In this document: positions 34,559-42,468 of the stretch, piece by piece
Position numbering within the stretch: the stretch's first letter is position 1
Layout: each line of letters starts with the position of its first letter
DNA from: Gammaproteobacteria bacterium
GTDB lineage: Bacteria; Pseudomonadota; Gammaproteobacteria; Xanthomonadales; SZUA-36
Length of the DNA: 64,000 bases
Reading direction: 5' to 3'
Assembly: GCA_030428105.1 (NCBI GenBank)
Contig: JAUIBE010000001.1
Coordinates: forward strand, 124,001-188,000
Program-made: the position numbers and the translations under genes
The notes under the pieces: model-generated
What the model was told of the DNA's origin: nothing
The model's database searches: none
Seen by the model: only the letters and a program-made list of their open reading frames with translations

Positions 34559-35415
34559 AGAGTGAGATTCCTCAGCGTGACGGTCGAGGTAAATGCCTTG
34601 CGCAGGCGCTGGTCATCCGGCGGCGTGATGTTGACATCAAGCACCGCGAACTCTTCACCAGTGGTTTCGCCACCGGCGGGCTCAGGGCTGGCCAGCAACA
34701 GACCTACTTTCAGGGCCGACGGAACCCCCTGTGGAATGGCATCAAGTAATCCACCCACTTCGCACAGGTATTGGCTTTGCAGGCAAACAGTGGCGCGCGG
34801 GTCGATGTTTTCAACCGTGGTCCAGGCGTTGATGCTGAAATCCGGCGGAAAATCGGTATCAATGCCGTAAAGCACCTGGAAGCTTTCAACGCCTCCCACC
34901 ACCGGCTGCGTATTCACCTGGGTGGCCAGGTTCTGCGGGTTGGCGCCGTATTCGCAATTCATCAGCAGGTTGCCGTTGGCCACCGAAAAGGTGATCCGCT
35001 TGTAGTCAGCGCGCGGCTCGGCGGTCTCGGGGTCGATGTTTGCGTTGACCGCCCCGTTGCAATCCTCGTGGTCCATGTACATCAGTTGCAGGGTGTCGTT
35101 GGCGCCATCGGCGCCATTGGCCGAACCCGTGGTCAGTGGCGAGTAACCATTCAGGGGATGGTTCCACACCGGGCTGCGAAAGCCGGCCTGGCGAACCTCG
35201 TCGGCCACCAGGTGCATCGCCACCCTGCCGTCTTCCTGCACGCGCGTGAGTCCGCTTTGCAGGCGAAAGCTCTGGCGTGCGCTGGCGTACATCATCACCA
35301 CCACGGCCAATAACACGATTCCCAGCGCCATGGCGATCATCAACTCCATCAGCGTCATGCCGCGGGCATGCCTGGCTGTACTCATGGGTATGCACCTCAT
35401 CTGAACCGTCCTCAT
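34555..35415 (-). CDS. pilW: Minor pilin PilW, pilus locus B
   Basis: A 286-residue PilW with leader ending ARG before MTLMELMIAMALGIVLLAVVVMMY. ATG 35415 overlaps the pilV stop (ATGA), and a second ATG lies ten residues on (MSTARHARG); either gives an acceptable leader. RVQEDGRVAMHLVADEVRQAGFR is the PilW hallmark. The Cys pattern (EDCNG, MNCEY, TVCLQ, YLCEV) matches the locus A copy one for one. The gene overlaps pilX downstream by four bases. Confidence 0.87.
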   Translation of the reverse strand: MRTVQMRCIPMSTARHARGMTLMELMIAMALGIVLLAVVVMMYASARQSFRLQSGLTRVQEDGRVAMHLVADEVRQAGFRSPVWNHPLNGYSPLTTGSANGADGANDTLQLMYMDHEDCNGAVNANIDPETAEPRADYKRITFSVANGNLLMNCEYGANPQNLATQVNTQPVVGGVESFQVLYGIDTDFPPDFSINAWTTVENIDPRATVCLQSQYLCEVGGLLDAIPQGVPSALKVGLLLASPEPAGGETTGEEFAVLDVNITPPDDQRLRKAFTSTVTLRNLTL

Positions 35416-35921
35416 GGCACCAGGGCCATGGCGTGGCGGTGGAAGGCCTCTCCCTCGGCCAGCGCTTCCTCGGCGCTGCTGTCCACCCAGAAAATCTTCA
35501 CCGTGTTCATTCCCTCGCCGTCACACGCCGGCGCATCGGGCTGGCCATCATCCGGCGTTGAATCCATGCAGATAAAAGCGCTGCCGGCCGGGAGCGCATC
35601 GGATACGTGGGCGAGCCACTGGCCGATGTCATACTGGGATTGCTCCTGCGGCGTGCAGGTACTGCCGGGGCCGCAGTCGAGCTCTGCAGATTCGGGGGTG
35701 CTTGCGAAATTATTGGATTCGTAGCCAGCGAGATTGCCGCGCATGGTGTCGGCCAATTCGTCCGCCAGGATGGTGGCCTGCGAAACGAAATGGCCATCGG
35801 CGGTTGCTCGCAGGGCGGTCAAGGCCAGTGCGGCCATGCCGGCCAGGCTGACAGCGAAAATCACCACTGCCGCCAGGATTTCAATCAAGGTGGTTCCTTT
35901 CTGCCGAACTCGTGCGTCCAT
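35412..35921 (-). CDS. pilV: Minor pilin PilV, pilus locus B
   Basis: A 169-residue PilV. The leader MDARVRQKG precedes TTLIEILAAVVIFAVSLAGMAALALTAL, with Glu5. The block ATADGHFVSQATILADELADTMR is almost the same as in locus A, and both copies end in HRH.(V/M)ALVP. ATG 35921 has AGAAGGGTGC before it. It is separated from the upstream fimT/gspH copy by 66 bases, unlike locus A where the two genes abut. Confidence 0.87.
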   Translation of the reverse strand: MDARVRQKGTTLIEILAAVVIFAVSLAGMAALALTALRATADGHFVSQATILADELADTMRGNLAGYESNNFASTPESAELDCGPGSTCTPQEQSQYDIGQWLAHVSDALPAGSAFICMDSTPDDGQPDAPACDGEGMNTVKIFWVDSSAEEALAEGEAFHRHAMALVP

Positions 35922-35987
35922 GCACCCTTCTCCTCTGATACTGCCCTTGCTGATCGAGCCGTGTATCCGGCCCTTGACCTGCTGTAA

Positions 35988-36554
35988 CTACCCGCTGGTT
36001 TCAGTTGCGACTGTTTGCTCGACCGACTGAATGGCGCCGAACGCATTGACCGTGATATTGATGCACTTGCTGGTTACGCCGGAATGGGCGTAGCAACTGC
36101 TGATCACTGCGTTTGAACCCAGGGTGGTGACTCCGTTGGAACGAAAGACAATGGGTTGGCCGAAACCGCTGGTGGCGATGGAGCTATCCAGCACCGTCGT
36201 TTTTAATACCTCGGCTGCATCGGCAACCCCGTCCTCGTTGGCGTCCTGGAAAACAATCCAGCTCTCGTTCCAATGGTCGTTGGAACAGGAAACGCCGTCT
36301 TCGGAGGGGCAAATCGTGGTGTCATCTCCGGACGTGATCGCGTTGAAGCGCGCGAAATTCAGCCCGGAAATAATGGTGTGACTGCCGGAGACCACCTGGT
36401 TATTGGCGGAGAGCTCCCGCAGGGAGGGTAAGGCGAGGCCGAGGACGATCGCCGCAACGACGAGCCCGACCAGGATTTCGATGATGGTAAAGCCGGCGTG
36501 CGTCCTAGGAAGGCGCCGCTTGGCTGAATTGGTTTTATCCCTGATGGCCAACAT
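35988..36554 (-). CDS. fimT: GspH/FimT-family minor pilin, pilus locus B
   Basis: A 188-residue pilin-like protein, first gene of locus B. The leader is long (MLAIRDKTNSAKRRLPRTHAG is 21 residues) and precedes FTIIEILVGLVVAAIVLGLALPSLR, with Glu5. SGLNFARFNAI, TICPSEDGVSC and ISSCYAHSGVTSKC match locus A. The frame stays open further upstream to 36632, but a promoter-like sequence at 36570-36599 lies there, so I prefer ATG 36554. GGAAG lies about 9 bases before it. Confidence 0.8.
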   Translation of the reverse strand: MLAIRDKTNSAKRRLPRTHAGFTIIEILVGLVVAAIVLGLALPSLRELSANNQVVSGSHTIISGLNFARFNAITSGDDTTICPSEDGVSCSNDHWNESWIVFQDANEDGVADAAEVLKTTVLDSSIATSGFGQPIVFRSNGVTTLGSNAVISSCYAHSGVTSKCINITVNAFGAIQSVEQTVATETSG

Positions 36555-36569
36555 CCCTTTTGGCTTCCC

Positions 36570-36599
36570 ATAATTTGCCCGCAGTAACACTATCACCAA
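36570..36599 (-). promoter_or_regulatory. Candidate promoter of pilus locus B
   Basis: On the minus strand TTGGTG (36599-36594), an 18-base spacer, then AATTAT (36575-36570), 16 bases before the fimT ATG. The region is AT-rich against its neighbours. Both hexamers are imperfect. Confidence 0.3.
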
Positions 36600-36628
36600 A
36601 ATGATTGCTTCACACTGCCGTCCATCGC

Positions 36629-38398
36629 TCAAGGTTTGCCGTTCATCAAAGCGTCATATACCGCAACGCCCTCGAGCAGGGTGAGCACCACCTGCGTCTC
36701 GGACAGCTCCTGGATATTGATTTTAAAGAGGTTTCTATCCAGAACAGCCAGGTCGGCGTACTTGCCAACTTCGATGGAGCCGGTTTCCAGCTCCAGGCCA
36801 TTCACCCAGGCAGACCCAAGTGTGAACGCCTCGATGGCCTGCGCCAGGGTAATGGCCTGCTCAGGATTAAGCTGACCGGAAACCTGCCCGGATGGGTCGG
36901 CGCGAGTCACAGCCACCCCCATCTGCGTAAACGGGTTGGCGGTTGAAACTGACCAGTCACTGCCAAAAGCAACGACCGCGCCGGATTGCAGGGTGCTGTT
37001 GATGGGGTAAAGCCATTTGCCACGCTCCGCGCCTATGTAGGGCAGCGTGAGGTCTGTGATGTAGGCATCGGGATAAGCCCACAGGGGTTGGAAGTTGGCG
37101 GCCACGCCCAGTTCAGCAAAGCGCGGGATATCCGCCGCGTTGATCAGTTGCAGGTGGGAGATGTGGTGACGGCCGCCTTCGGCGCCATTGTCCGCCCGCG
37201 CCTGCGCCACCGCGTCCAGGGACTGGCGGATGGCGGCGTCGCCAATGGCGTGGAAGTGCACCTGGAAATCCTCGGCGTCCAGCGCAGAGACAATCGTCTT
37301 GAGCGCTTCCGGCTCGATCATCGGTATGCCGCTGGGCGAACCCTCAAGCAGGTAGGGTTCCAGCATGGCCGCGGTATAGTTTTCCATGACCCCGTCCTGC
37401 ATGATCTTGACGCTGCCGGCGTTGAGCTTTCCACCGGTGTAACGCGCGCGGCGATCAACCATCTCCGCAACCTGTTCCAGCCCGCGGTCGCGCTCCCACC
37501 ACTGCGCGGTAACCGCGCGGATGGTTAGCTCGCCTTGCGCCTGGAGTTGCGCGTAGGCTGCGAGGTCCGCCTCGCCAACGTTGGCCGACTGCAGCGCGGT
37601 AATGCCATAGCCGTTCAACATCTTGATCGCGTAGCGCAGCCCATCCATGCGACCCTCCGGTGTTAAGGGCGGCAGATGGCGGGAAACCAGGTACGTGGCG
37701 CCCTCCTGCAAGCTGCCCACCGGCTCACCGTTGGCTTCACGATCGATGCGCCCATCCGCCGGGTCGAGGGTATCAGCGGTGATTCCGGCGATTTCGAGCG
37801 CGCGGCTGTTGACCCAGGCAGTGTGTCCATCTGCGCTGCTCAGGTACACCGGGCGGTCTGGAACCACGGCATCCAGCAACTCCTTGGAGGCCAGCGCGCC
37901 CGGGCCGAACACCGACATCGACCAGCCGCCACCCTGTACCCACGACTCGCCGGGGTTGGCTGCTGCGCAGGCCTGCACGATGGTGATGTACTCATCCAGC
38001 GTGCTGGCGGCGTTGAGGTCGCAGCTTAGCGCCTCCACCCCGCCACTGATGGGGTGAACATGGGCGTCCTGCATGCCAGGCATGACCATTCGCCCGTCCA
38101 GGTCCAGGACGCGGGTCCCGGAATCGATATAGTCCGTCACGTCCTCGTTGCCACCGACGAAAACGATCCGTCCCTTATCCACCGCCAGCGCCTCGGCCCA
38201 GGGCTGTTGCGGATTCACGGTGTAAATGGCTCCACCTCGCAACACCAGGTCGGCAGCAGGTATTTCGGCCACGGGTTTCGCTTCCACTTGCCCGGGGTCC
38301 TCAGCGACACCGCAAGCAGCCACAAGCACCGCGAGAAATACGCCGCTTGATATGCGCGCAATTCGAGATACATCATTCCGGTCTGCTGCTGTGTACAC
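36629..38398 (-). CDS. Lipoprotein amidohydrolase, YtcJ-like
   Basis: A 589-residue member of the amidohydrolase_3 (YtcJ/NfdA-like) family. GTG 38398 has GAGGA 6 bases before it and is preferred over GTG 38416. A lipobox LVAAC follows a hydrophobic stretch, so it is lipid-anchored. Metal-site motifs include MQDAHVHP (HxH), FHAIGDAA and FGSDWSVS; the C-terminal composite domain has ADLAVLDRN. These enzymes hydrolyse amide or N-formyl bonds. The substrate is unknown. It sits divergent from the propeller gene at 38431 with only 32 bases between, so their promoters overlap. Confidence 0.82.
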   Translation of the reverse strand: MYTAADRNDVSRIARISSGVFLAVLVAACGVAEDPGQVEAKPVAEIPAADLVLRGGAIYTVNPQQPWAEALAVDKGRIVFVGGNEDVTDYIDSGTRVLDLDGRMVMPGMQDAHVHPISGGVEALSCDLNAASTLDEYITIVQACAAANPGESWVQGGGWSMSVFGPGALASKELLDAVVPDRPVYLSSADGHTAWVNSRALEIAGITADTLDPADGRIDREANGEPVGSLQEGATYLVSRHLPPLTPEGRMDGLRYAIKMLNGYGITALQSANVGEADLAAYAQLQAQGELTIRAVTAQWWERDRGLEQVAEMVDRRARYTGGKLNAGSVKIMQDGVMENYTAAMLEPYLLEGSPSGIPMIEPEALKTIVSALDAEDFQVHFHAIGDAAIRQSLDAVAQARADNGAEGGRHHISHLQLINAADIPRFAELGVAANFQPLWAYPDAYITDLTLPYIGAERGKWLYPINSTLQSGAVVAFGSDWSVSTANPFTQMGVAVTRADPSGQVSGQLNPEQAITLAQAIEAFTLGSAWVNGLELETGSIEVGKYADLAVLDRNLFKINIQELSETQVVLTLLEGVAVYDALMNGKP

Positions 38399-38430
38399 TA
38401 TGTTCCTCAGCCTCACTCTGGGTCAGAAAA

Positions 38431-39732
38431 ATGAAACCACTTAGAAAAGGAATTCTAGCTGCGATTTTTCTCCTGGTCGCCACAAATCTCGTGGCCCAGG
38501 AGTTCGATATTTACGTCAGTGATGCGGGCAATTTCCAGAACCCACCCTGGCAGATCCTGAAGTACGACGGCAACGGTCAGAATGCCGAGGTCTTTATCGA
38601 CCAGAACCTGGCCTGGCCACAGGACATCCTGTTTATCGAAGGCGCCAACTCGGTGCTGGTCAGCAACCTCAGTTCGGGGCGCATCACCCGCTATAACGCC
38701 GATACCGGCGCCTACATCGACGATTTCGCCACCGGCCTGGCCGGACCCACCCGGATGAAGATCGGCCCAGACAACCTGCTGTACGTGCTGCAATGGAACA
38801 ACAACCAGCCGGTGCGACGCTACCAGTTGAACGGCACCTTCGTGGATGAATTCACCAGTGTCGGGGTCAACCAGGCAATCGGCCTGGACTGGGATGCCCG
38901 GGGAAACCTCTACGTGTCCTCTTATAACGGCGATTTCGTGCGCTGGTTCGATACCCAGGGCAACGACCAGGGATTCTTCATTTCCGAGGACCTGGTGGGG
39001 CCCACCAACATCTGGTTCGACGCCAACGGTGACCTGCTGGTCAGCGATTACGATGGCGGCGCGGTGCGGCGCTTTGATTCCGATGGCAACTACCAGGAAG
39101 ATTTCATTCTCGCCATCCTCAACGCCGAAGGGGTCGATTTCTACCCCAATGGCGACGTGCTGATTGGCAGCGGCGGCGACAGCTCGGTGCGCCGCTACGA
39201 CGCCAACGGTGACCTGGTAGCCACCGTGGTGGCCAGCGGCGCCGGTGGCCTGATGACCCCCAACGCGGTGGTCCTGCGGCCCAGCAGCGGCTCTGATTTC
39301 GAAATCAACGCCGGTTTGAACGACGCCTGGTACAACGCGGACACCCCCGGCCAGGGCTTCTTCATCACCGTCTTCCCGGATTCACAGCAGATTTTCCTGG
39401 CCTGGTTTACCTACGACACCGAGCGCCCGCCCGCCAACGTGGGCGCCATCCTGGGTGAGCCCGGACACCGCTGGCGCACCGCGTTTGGCCCTTATTCAGG
39501 CAATGCGGCCACCCTGGCCGTGGAACTGACCGAGGGCGGCATTTTCAACTCGGCCCAACCAGCGCCAACCCAGTCAAGCGACGGCTTGATCGAGGTGTTC
39601 TGGGCGGATTGCGAGAACGCGGTTGTGTCGTTTGATATCCCGTCCGCGAACGTGTCGGGCGACATCCCGATTACTCGAATCGCCAATGACAACGTGGCTC
39701 GCTGCGAGGAGATGGCCAGCGCACAACAGTAG
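38431..39732 (+). CDS. Secreted NHL-type beta-propeller protein with WYN/WFTYD C-terminal module
   Basis: A 433-residue exported protein. ATG 38431 gives a clear signal peptide (LAAIFLLVATNLVAQ). Residues about 23-300 hold repeated strands of the NHL/SMP-30 propeller type (VSNLSSGRITRYNADTGAY, VSDYDGGAVRRFDSDGNY, IGSGGDSSVRRYDANGDL). Residues about 305-425 form a separate module starting DAWYNADTPGQGFF and containing AWFTYDTERP; the same module appears twice in the protein at 54341-55855. The function is probably binding at the cell surface or in the medium. Confidence 0.72.
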   Translation: MKPLRKGILAAIFLLVATNLVAQEFDIYVSDAGNFQNPPWQILKYDGNGQNAEVFIDQNLAWPQDILFIEGANSVLVSNLSSGRITRYNADTGAYIDDFATGLAGPTRMKIGPDNLLYVLQWNNNQPVRRYQLNGTFVDEFTSVGVNQAIGLDWDARGNLYVSSYNGDFVRWFDTQGNDQGFFISEDLVGPTNIWFDANGDLLVSDYDGGAVRRFDSDGNYQEDFILAILNAEGVDFYPNGDVLIGSGGDSSVRRYDANGDLVATVVASGAGGLMTPNAVVLRPSSGSDFEINAGLNDAWYNADTPGQGFFITVFPDSQQIFLAWFTYDTERPPANVGAILGEPGHRWRTAFGPYSGNAATLAVELTEGGIFNSAQPAPTQSSDGLIEVFWADCENAVVSFDIPSANVSGDIPITRIANDNVARCEEMASAQQ

Positions 39733-39752
39733 ATTGGCCGGGTGAGTGAGAA

Positions 39753-40526
39753 TCAGGGGTCGGGCGGCAGCAACGCGATCAGCGCATCGTCAACCAGGTC
39801 GCGCCAGTTCTCGAAGTTGTGCGACTTGCCCCGGTTTTCCACCCAGGTGACGCGGTAGCCCTTTTCTTCCAGCGCATCACGAAAGCGCCGTGCCGCGCGG
39901 AAGTTGTCATTGACGGTGCCCGCCGACAGGAATACGCGCAGCGGTTCGGTTTCAGTGTCGCGGTACAGGCGGACCATTTCCTTGATGTGCTGGTCGTTTC
40001 CCGGCGAATGCATGCCGATCCCGGAATAGCGCGAGGAAACCATTGCCCCCAGGCAAGCGGCGTTGATGGCGCCAAACGAAAGCCCCAAAACATTGGTATC
40101 ATCACGCGCCGCGCTAATTGGGTAATCCCGGATCATCGCGGGCAACAGCTCGCCGGTCAGAAACCGCGCATAGTCGGCATTGCACATGAATTGCGCATGG
40201 CGCCGGTTCACCTGCAGGTCGTCCGGGTCACGCGGGTCGATGAATACGATGAATGCGGATTGCATTTCGCCCCTGGCCATCAGGCCAGTGGCAACCTCCA
40301 CCGTGTTAAGCGGCTGGATGTAGAGCTGCCCATCAGTGACCAGTAGCACCGGGTATTGCTGGCCAGCCTCGAGTGGCTCGGGCGTGTAGACACGATACTG
40401 GAGGTCGTATCCCATATACTCGCTGGAAATACGGATATTGTCCGACAGGGAGCCGGCCAGCAGGGAATCGCCAACTTGGAAAGCCAGCAACAGGCACAAC
40501 AAGCCTTGAAGTAGACACTTTTTCAT
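39753..40526 (-). CDS. Exported esterase, Esterase_D/enterochelin esterase-like alpha/beta hydrolase
   Basis: A 257-residue hydrolase with signal peptide (LLQGLLCLLLAFQVGDSLLAG). The nucleophile elbow is GLSFG with Ser150; His236 in KSHNFENW is the likely catalytic His. QYPVLLVTDGQLY is the first strand block typical of the family that also includes enterochelin esterases. I start at ATG 40526; a longer frame upstream would destroy the signal. The start lies 25 bases from that of the divergent sulfotransferase-like gene. TAGAAT on the minus strand (40549-40544) may be its -10, which would leave a very short leader and no ribosome site. Confidence 0.75.
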   Translation of the reverse strand: MKKCLLQGLLCLLLAFQVGDSLLAGSLSDNIRISSEYMGYDLQYRVYTPEPLEAGQQYPVLLVTDGQLYIQPLNTVEVATGLMARGEMQSAFIVFIDPRDPDDLQVNRRHAQFMCNADYARFLTGELLPAMIRDYPISAARDDTNVLGLSFGAINAACLGAMVSSRYSGIGMHSPGNDQHIKEMVRLYRDTETEPLRVFLSAGTVNDNFRAARRFRDALEEKGYRVTWVENRGKSHNFENWRDLVDDALIALLPPDP

Positions 40527-40551
40527 AAGCAACAATCGACGAATTCTAACA

Positions 40552-41637
40552 ATGTCAGCCACCAACACCCCCCAACGTGCGATAGAACGGCTGTGGCCAG
40601 AGGTCATGACGAGCCCGGAGCTGCACTTTCACCAGTTTGACCCCATCCAGCAGGCCGGCCTGTTCGTGGAAATGCCCCCTGGCGCGTACCGCGCCGCGAG
40701 TTTTCTGGACAGCCGTGGCATTCCGCCACAGGCCGTGGCCGGTTGGTTTTCCTGGCAGCAGATCCGCCAGGCGGTGCTGCAGGGCAACGCGCCGGAAGGC
40801 GCCCTGCACTTCATCTTTCACATTGGCCACACGGGCTCCACCCTGCTTTCGCGGCTGCTCGACGAGACCAACGCGGTGCAATCGCTGCGTGAACCCCTGG
40901 TATTGCGCGAACTCGCCGAATTGCATGATGTACGCGGCTTGCCCTCTGCGCTCATGTCACCCGCGGAAATCGACGCGGTGGGCGAAACCCTGCTGCGCCT
41001 GTGGAGCCGGGTCGGCGAAGGGCGCCAATGCACGGTGGTCAAGGCTACCAGCACAACGGCGAGAATCGCCGCCTTGCTGATGAAAGCGCGACCGAAGGCC
41101 CAGGCGGTGTGCCTGAGCATGGCGGCTGACAAGTACCTGGCTGTCGTCCTGGGTGGCCCCGCTTCGCTGCGCGACGTGCGTGGGCAGGCGGGAGAGCGCA
41201 TGCGCCGCATGCAACAACAGCTTGGCGAAGCGCCCAAGGCCGTCAGCGAGATGAGCCCGGGCGAACTGGTGGCTGCCAGTTGGGTCACCGAGAATCTCAC
41301 GCACCAGGCGCTGGCCGAAGCGACCGGCGCACGCGTATTAAACGTTGATTTCGACGGCTTACTGGCGCGGCCGGTGCCGGTACTCGAACAGGTGCTTCAG
41401 CACTTCTCCATCCCCGGCGGCGCCGAAATGGCCGCCCGCATGGCGCACAGCCCCATCATGGGCCGCTACGCCAAGGCGCCTGAACATGCCTACTCATCGC
41501 GCTTGCGCGATGAAGTGATTCACCAGGCCAGGCAGCAGCACGGTACCGAGATTACCCGCGGCACGCGCTTTGTCGAAACCCTGGCGAAGCGTTACGCGCC
41601 AGTGGCGAAGTTGCTGGAACAAGAAGAGGCCGGCTGA
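40552..41637 (+). CDS. Sulfotransferase-like P-loop protein
   Basis: A 361-residue cytoplasmic protein. Residues 90-100 (HIGHTGSTLLS) resemble the 5'-phosphosulfate-binding loop of PAPS-dependent sulfotransferases, and LLARPVPVLEQVLQHFSIP resembles the C-terminal half of that fold, where such enzymes have an LCxxPxxxL-like block. The usual 3'-phosphate-binding Arg/Ser block is not clear to me; VCLSMAADKYLAVVLG may stand in its place. It could transfer sulfate to a small molecule or glycan, or use the fold otherwise. No ribosome site precedes ATG 40552. The gene converges on the dioxygenase gene, with 37 bases between. Confidence 0.55.
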   Translation: MSATNTPQRAIERLWPEVMTSPELHFHQFDPIQQAGLFVEMPPGAYRAASFLDSRGIPPQAVAGWFSWQQIRQAVLQGNAPEGALHFIFHIGHTGSTLLSRLLDETNAVQSLREPLVLRELAELHDVRGLPSALMSPAEIDAVGETLLRLWSRVGEGRQCTVVKATSTTARIAALLMKARPKAQAVCLSMAADKYLAVVLGGPASLRDVRGQAGERMRRMQQQLGEAPKAVSEMSPGELVAASWVTENLTHQALAEATGARVLNVDFDGLLARPVPVLEQVLQHFSIPGGAEMAARMAHSPIMGRYAKAPEHAYSSRLRDEVIHQARQQHGTEITRGTRFVETLAKRYAPVAKLLEQEEAG

Positions 41638-41674
41638 ACCGCCAGTACCCAGGCCGATCGCCGGGCAGCCTTGC

Positions 41675-42337
41675 TCAGGTAGACCACATGCGGATCAGGT
41701 TGCTCTTGACCGTATCCAGTCGCACCTGGTTTTCCATCTTCATGTTCATCCCTTCCAGGGCCGCCACTTCGTTCAACTCGTAGATCATCTGGCGGTGCAT
41801 CTCGTTGGGCACCAGGCTTTCAATGAACGTGATGGCCACCAGGCGCTGGCCGCGGCTGACCGGCACCACCTCGTGCAGGGTGTGCGACGGATACAGGATG
41901 CAGTGGCCCGCCGGGTACTTGATGTTGACCGTTTCCTTGCCGAGGTGCACACGCAGCTCGCCGCCTTCGTAGTCAGCCGGGTCCGAGATGAATATCGTGC
42001 AGGACACGTCAGTGCGCATCCGTCCACCCGGCGTGGTGATATAAGCCACGTCGGCGTGCGCTCCGTACTTCATGCCCGGTTCGTAACGGCACAACAGCGG
42101 TGGCGCGAGGATTTTCGGCAGGCAGAAATCAGCCACCTCGCGTGAGCGTTGCAGCGCAGTGCCCAGTATCTGGGTTGACTCCTGGTAGCCCGGGTCCTGC
42201 AGATCCACCTGGGTATTGTTCTTGGTGGTGTTGCCCGGGTTGGATATTCGCCCATCCAGGAACCTGGCGCGGCCAGCGATTTCGCGAAGGCGGCGCACTT
42301 CCTGGGGTTGTAACAAATCGGGTATCTGCAAAAACAT
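41675..42337 (-). CDS. PKHD-type Fe(II)/2-oxoglutarate dioxygenase, PiuC-like
   Basis: A 220-residue oxygenase of PiuC/PKHX type and normal length. Iron ligands are His94 and Asp96 (YGAHADVAY) and His155 (SHTLHEVVPV); Arg165 (SRGQR) binds 2-oxoglutarate. The N-terminal region (DGRISNPGNTTKNN) matches the family. PiuC proteins are often iron-regulated and linked to TonB siderophore receptors, but no such receptor lies here. I start at ATG 42337; open frame continues upstream without a better start. The gene is divergent from ppc. Confidence 0.85.
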   Translation of the reverse strand: MFLQIPDLLQPQEVRRLREIAGRARFLDGRISNPGNTTKNNTQVDLQDPGYQESTQILGTALQRSREVADFCLPKILAPPLLCRYEPGMKYGAHADVAYITTPGGRMRTDVSCTIFISDPADYEGGELRVHLGKETVNIKYPAGHCILYPSHTLHEVVPVSRGQRLVAITFIESLVPNEMHRQMIYELNEVAALEGMNMKMENQVRLDTVKSNLIRMWST

Positions 42338-42468
42338 GGGCGCTGGCAACCTGCTAATGGTAAGTGGCGCAATTCTAGCGGCCTGCCTGTGAAGTGGCCA
42401 GCAGCGGGCGGTCACGCATTTTTTTCATCCCACCTTTATTCGCGGGGACGATCGGTTAACCTATCGCC

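Noticed and set aside
22425-36554. Composite transposon explanation for the duplicated pilus loci
   Set aside because: No transposase gene, terminal inverted repeats or target duplications are seen around either block.
36555-36632. Longer form of the locus B FimT protein
   Set aside because: It would put 26 more residues before an already long pilin leader and would run over a promoter-like sequence.
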